From Nocardioides panacis (GTDB lineage Bacteria; Actinomycetota; Actinomycetes; Propionibacteriales; Nocardioidaceae): DNA of 64,000 nucleotides. The position numbers and the translations under genes are program-made. Shown piece after piece: positions 59,234 to 64,000 of this stretch (positions within the stretch are counted from its first letter, which is position 1; each line of letters starts with the position of its first letter). The notes under the pieces are model-generated. The model ran no database searches. It saw only the letters and a program-made list of their open reading frames with translations, and was not told the origin of the DNA. The stretch is from assembly GCF_019039255.1 (NCBI RefSeq), contig NZ_CP077062.1, forward strand, positions 372,001 through 436,000, in the 5' to 3' direction.

Positions 59234-59676
59234 TCAGTCGACATGATGGCCGCGGTGCTGCACGTCGTCCACCTCCGTGCGCCGCCAGCCCGGCAGCACC
59301 CGCCAGAGCCGACCGACGGCGACGGCCCCGACGGCGAGGAACAGGTAGGCGAGCGGGGTGAGCGCGCCACCGACGAGGTCGACCCGACCGTCGTGCACCG
59401 TGTACTCGACGTCGCTCTGGAGGAGCGCGACCCCGGACCAGGTGAATGCGCCCGTGGCGTGCGGGGACGCCGCGAGCAGCCCGTCGGCGAACGCCTGGGC
59501 GGCGTCGCTCAGGAGGCTGGTCAGGAACAGCACGCCCGCCTCGAGGTACTCCTCCGCCAGCTCCCGGGTGGTGCCGAGGTTGGCCAGCGCGCGGCGCTTG
59601 CGAAGAGGTCGTAGAGCTGCTGGTCGAGCGCCCAGACCCGGCCCTCGCGGCCCTCCTGCCGGAGGCGGCTGACCAC
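59234..59676 (-). CDS. Small membrane protein, one frameshift
   Basis: GTG 59676 opens a frame with VSRLRQEGREGRVWALDQQL, then YDLFA. Near 59596 one base appears lost; adding it gives KRRALANLGTTRELAEEYLE, then FLTSLLSDAAQAFADGLLAA and a C-terminal membrane helix PLAYLFLAVGAVAVGRLWRV. The corrected product has 147 residues. I do not recognise the family. It lies 27 bases upstream of the luciferase-like gene on the same strand and may be in its operon. Confidence 0.5.
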
Positions 59677-59838
59677 GTCGTGGCACTAGTACCCGGTCGT
59701 CCAAAGATCCCGGCCGCACCAGGACTTCTGCCGCGTCCGGCACATTTCGGCTCCCCGTCGTGGGGGCCGGTGACACGAGAAGGCCGTAGCGGGGCCCGAT
59801 GATCCGGGCGGACGATGAGGGTGACGGGGAGGTTTGCC

Positions 59839-60801
59839 ATGGCACGTCGTACGCCTGGACCCCGGCGCGGCGCGGGCGCCGGGCTGCTGGTCGGTCTGGT
59901 GCTGGCCCTCGTGACGGGGTGCTCGGCCCCGAGCGGGTCCGCGAACCCGGTGGGCGTGCCCACCCGCCCGGGGGGCCCGGTCCGCGGCGGGCCCGCCGGG
60001 CCGGTCGTCACCATCGCCGGCGACATCGGGGACCACGAGGCGGAGACCGCCCGGCTCGTCGAGGCGATCGACCCGGACTACGTCCTGACCGCCGGCGACA
60101 ATGCCTACCACGACGGGACCCGCTCCGACTACACGAGGTACGACGCGACCTGGGGCAAGTTCCTCGACAAGACCTACCCCTCGCCCGGCAACCACGACTA
60201 CCACGACGAGGCCGGGAACCCGCCGTACTACTTCACGTACTTCGCCCACCGGCTCCCCGCCGAGAACAACGGGGAGTACTACGCGTTCGACGTCGGCACG
60301 TGGCGGCTGTACAGCCTGAACTGCGAGATCTCCTGCTCCGCCTCCTCGGCCCAGGCGACCTGGCTCGCCCACGACCTCGCCACCGCGGGCAAGGGCCGGC
60401 ACAAGCTGGCCTACCTGCACCGGCCGCGCTACTCCTGCGGCGACCACGGGTCCTCGGACCTGCCCAGGGCGTTGTGGGACGTCCTGCTCGCGGCCCGCAC
60501 CGACGTCGTCGTGGCCGGTCACGACCACAACTACCAGCGGTACCCCCGGATGAACGCGGACGGCAGCCCGGCCGCCGACGGGATCATGTCGTTCGTGACC
60601 GGCACCGGCGGCGCCGACTTCTACGCGATCACCGGCAAGGAGTCCCTCCAGGGGTGCTCGCTCGTCCGGTTCGACGAGGACGACCAGTACGGCGTCCTGC
60701 AGCTCACCCTGGGCCGGCGGGCCTTCTCCTGGGCCCTGGTCACGGTGGCCGACCGGGTGCTGGACCCGGGTCGGGCGAGGACCCTGGACCCGGTCGGCTA
60801 G
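59839..60801 (+). CDS. Metallophosphoesterase lipoprotein (purple acid phosphatase-like)
   Basis: A 320-residue exported protein. The signal helix GAGLLVGLVLALVTGC has a lipobox LVTGC (Cys about residue 28), so it should be a lipoprotein. Calcineurin-like metal motifs follow in order: IAGDIGDH, LTAGDNAYHDGT, SPGNHDYHDE and VVAGHDHNYQRYPR. It probably cleaves phosphomonoesters or diesters at the cell surface. ATG 59839 has CGGGGAGGTTTGCC before it and is preferred to ATG 59815. The spacer 60802-60933 shows no feature beyond the next ribosome site. Confidence 0.85.
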   Translation: MARRTPGPRRGAGAGLLVGLVLALVTGCSAPSGSANPVGVPTRPGGPVRGGPAGPVVTIAGDIGDHEAETARLVEAIDPDYVLTAGDNAYHDGTRSDYTRYDATWGKFLDKTYPSPGNHDYHDEAGNPPYYFTYFAHRLPAENNGEYYAFDVGTWRLYSLNCEISCSASSAQATWLAHDLATAGKGRHKLAYLHRPRYSCGDHGSSDLPRALWDVLLAARTDVVVAGHDHNYQRYPRMNADGSPAADGIMSFVTGTGGADFYAITGKESLQGCSLVRFDEDDQYGVLQLTLGRRAFSWALVTVADRVLDPGRARTLDPVG

Positions 60802-60933
60802 CCCGTCGGGTCCTCGCCCGGTCGACTCCCTCAGACTCGCCGGGCCGATGTGACTGGCTCGTAACCACCTTCTCGTGACAAGTTCTACGTGGACCCGCCG
60901 GGAAGCTCCCGGTGGTCGGCCGGCGGAGGTTTG

Positions 60934-64000
<3,067 letters not shown>

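Overview
This 64 kb window comes from a very GC-rich actinobacterium. GTG starts are common, Shine-Dalgarno sites are AGGAGG-like, and many stop and start codons overlap as ATGA or GTGA. The gene set (small actinobacterial hypothetical families, CYP102, a long fused acyl-CoA carboxylase, a GlnA-like/amidohydrolase pair) fits Nocardioides or a relative in Propionibacteriales. That placement is inferred from gene content. There is no rRNA, no convincing intact tRNA, no CRISPR array and no intact insertion sequence.

Region 1-21 kb is a loosely packed stress and regulation zone between decayed gene pieces. It holds a YflT-like stress protein, an MFS exporter, an App1-type phosphatase, a MASE1-PP2C phosphatase, a DUF6325-like protein with an Arg-rich micro-ORF, a LysA-type decarboxylase, a PAS-GGDEF cyclase, two metallo-beta-lactamase-fold proteins, a histidine phosphatase coupled to an NAD(P)HX dehydratase, and a CBS-pair protein. 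Remnants of a GNAT enzyme, a MEDS-LuxR regulator, a tyrosine recombinase, a probable receiver domain, a MalT-type LuxR regulator and a TetR regulator are spread through 1-31 kb.

Region 21-38 kb is redox and regulation: a chimeric zinc dehydrogenase, a large-subunit catalase, a thioredoxin-reductase-like/membrane-peptide/quinone-oxidoreductase operon divergent from an XRE-cupin regulator with a palindromic operator candidate, a three-gene membrane operon with ATGA overlaps, a flavodoxin-like/ECF sigma/zinc-finger anti-sigma/antiporter cluster, a HATPase anti-sigma-like protein and an EAL phosphodiesterase with a long Ala-rich N-terminus.

Region 38-52.6 kb holds DUF1684, DinB-like and DUF899 genes, a sigma-70 factor, a VOC protein, two tandem GT-C glycosyltransferase-like membrane proteins, the glutamine-synthetase-like/amidohydrolase pair (a split FluG arrangement), a class II glutamine amidotransferase, a patatin-like protein, a slipin and a GlsB-type membrane protein. 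Region 52.7-64 kb is oxidative and lipid metabolism: an FAD oxidoreductase, a self-sufficient CYP102-type P450 coupled to a membrane protein, a luciferase-like oxidoreductase, a metallophosphoesterase lipoprotein, and the 5' part of a giant biotin-dependent carboxylase that runs off the window.

Thirteen otherwise coherent genes are broken by one to three single-base indels. Seven of the breaks lie in G6/C6 runs and are repaired by removing one base; three more have an extra C in TTCC(A). This looks like consensus sequencing error rather than decay, so those genes are given as frameshifted CDS with their full inferred extent. True remnants are given as pseudogenes.
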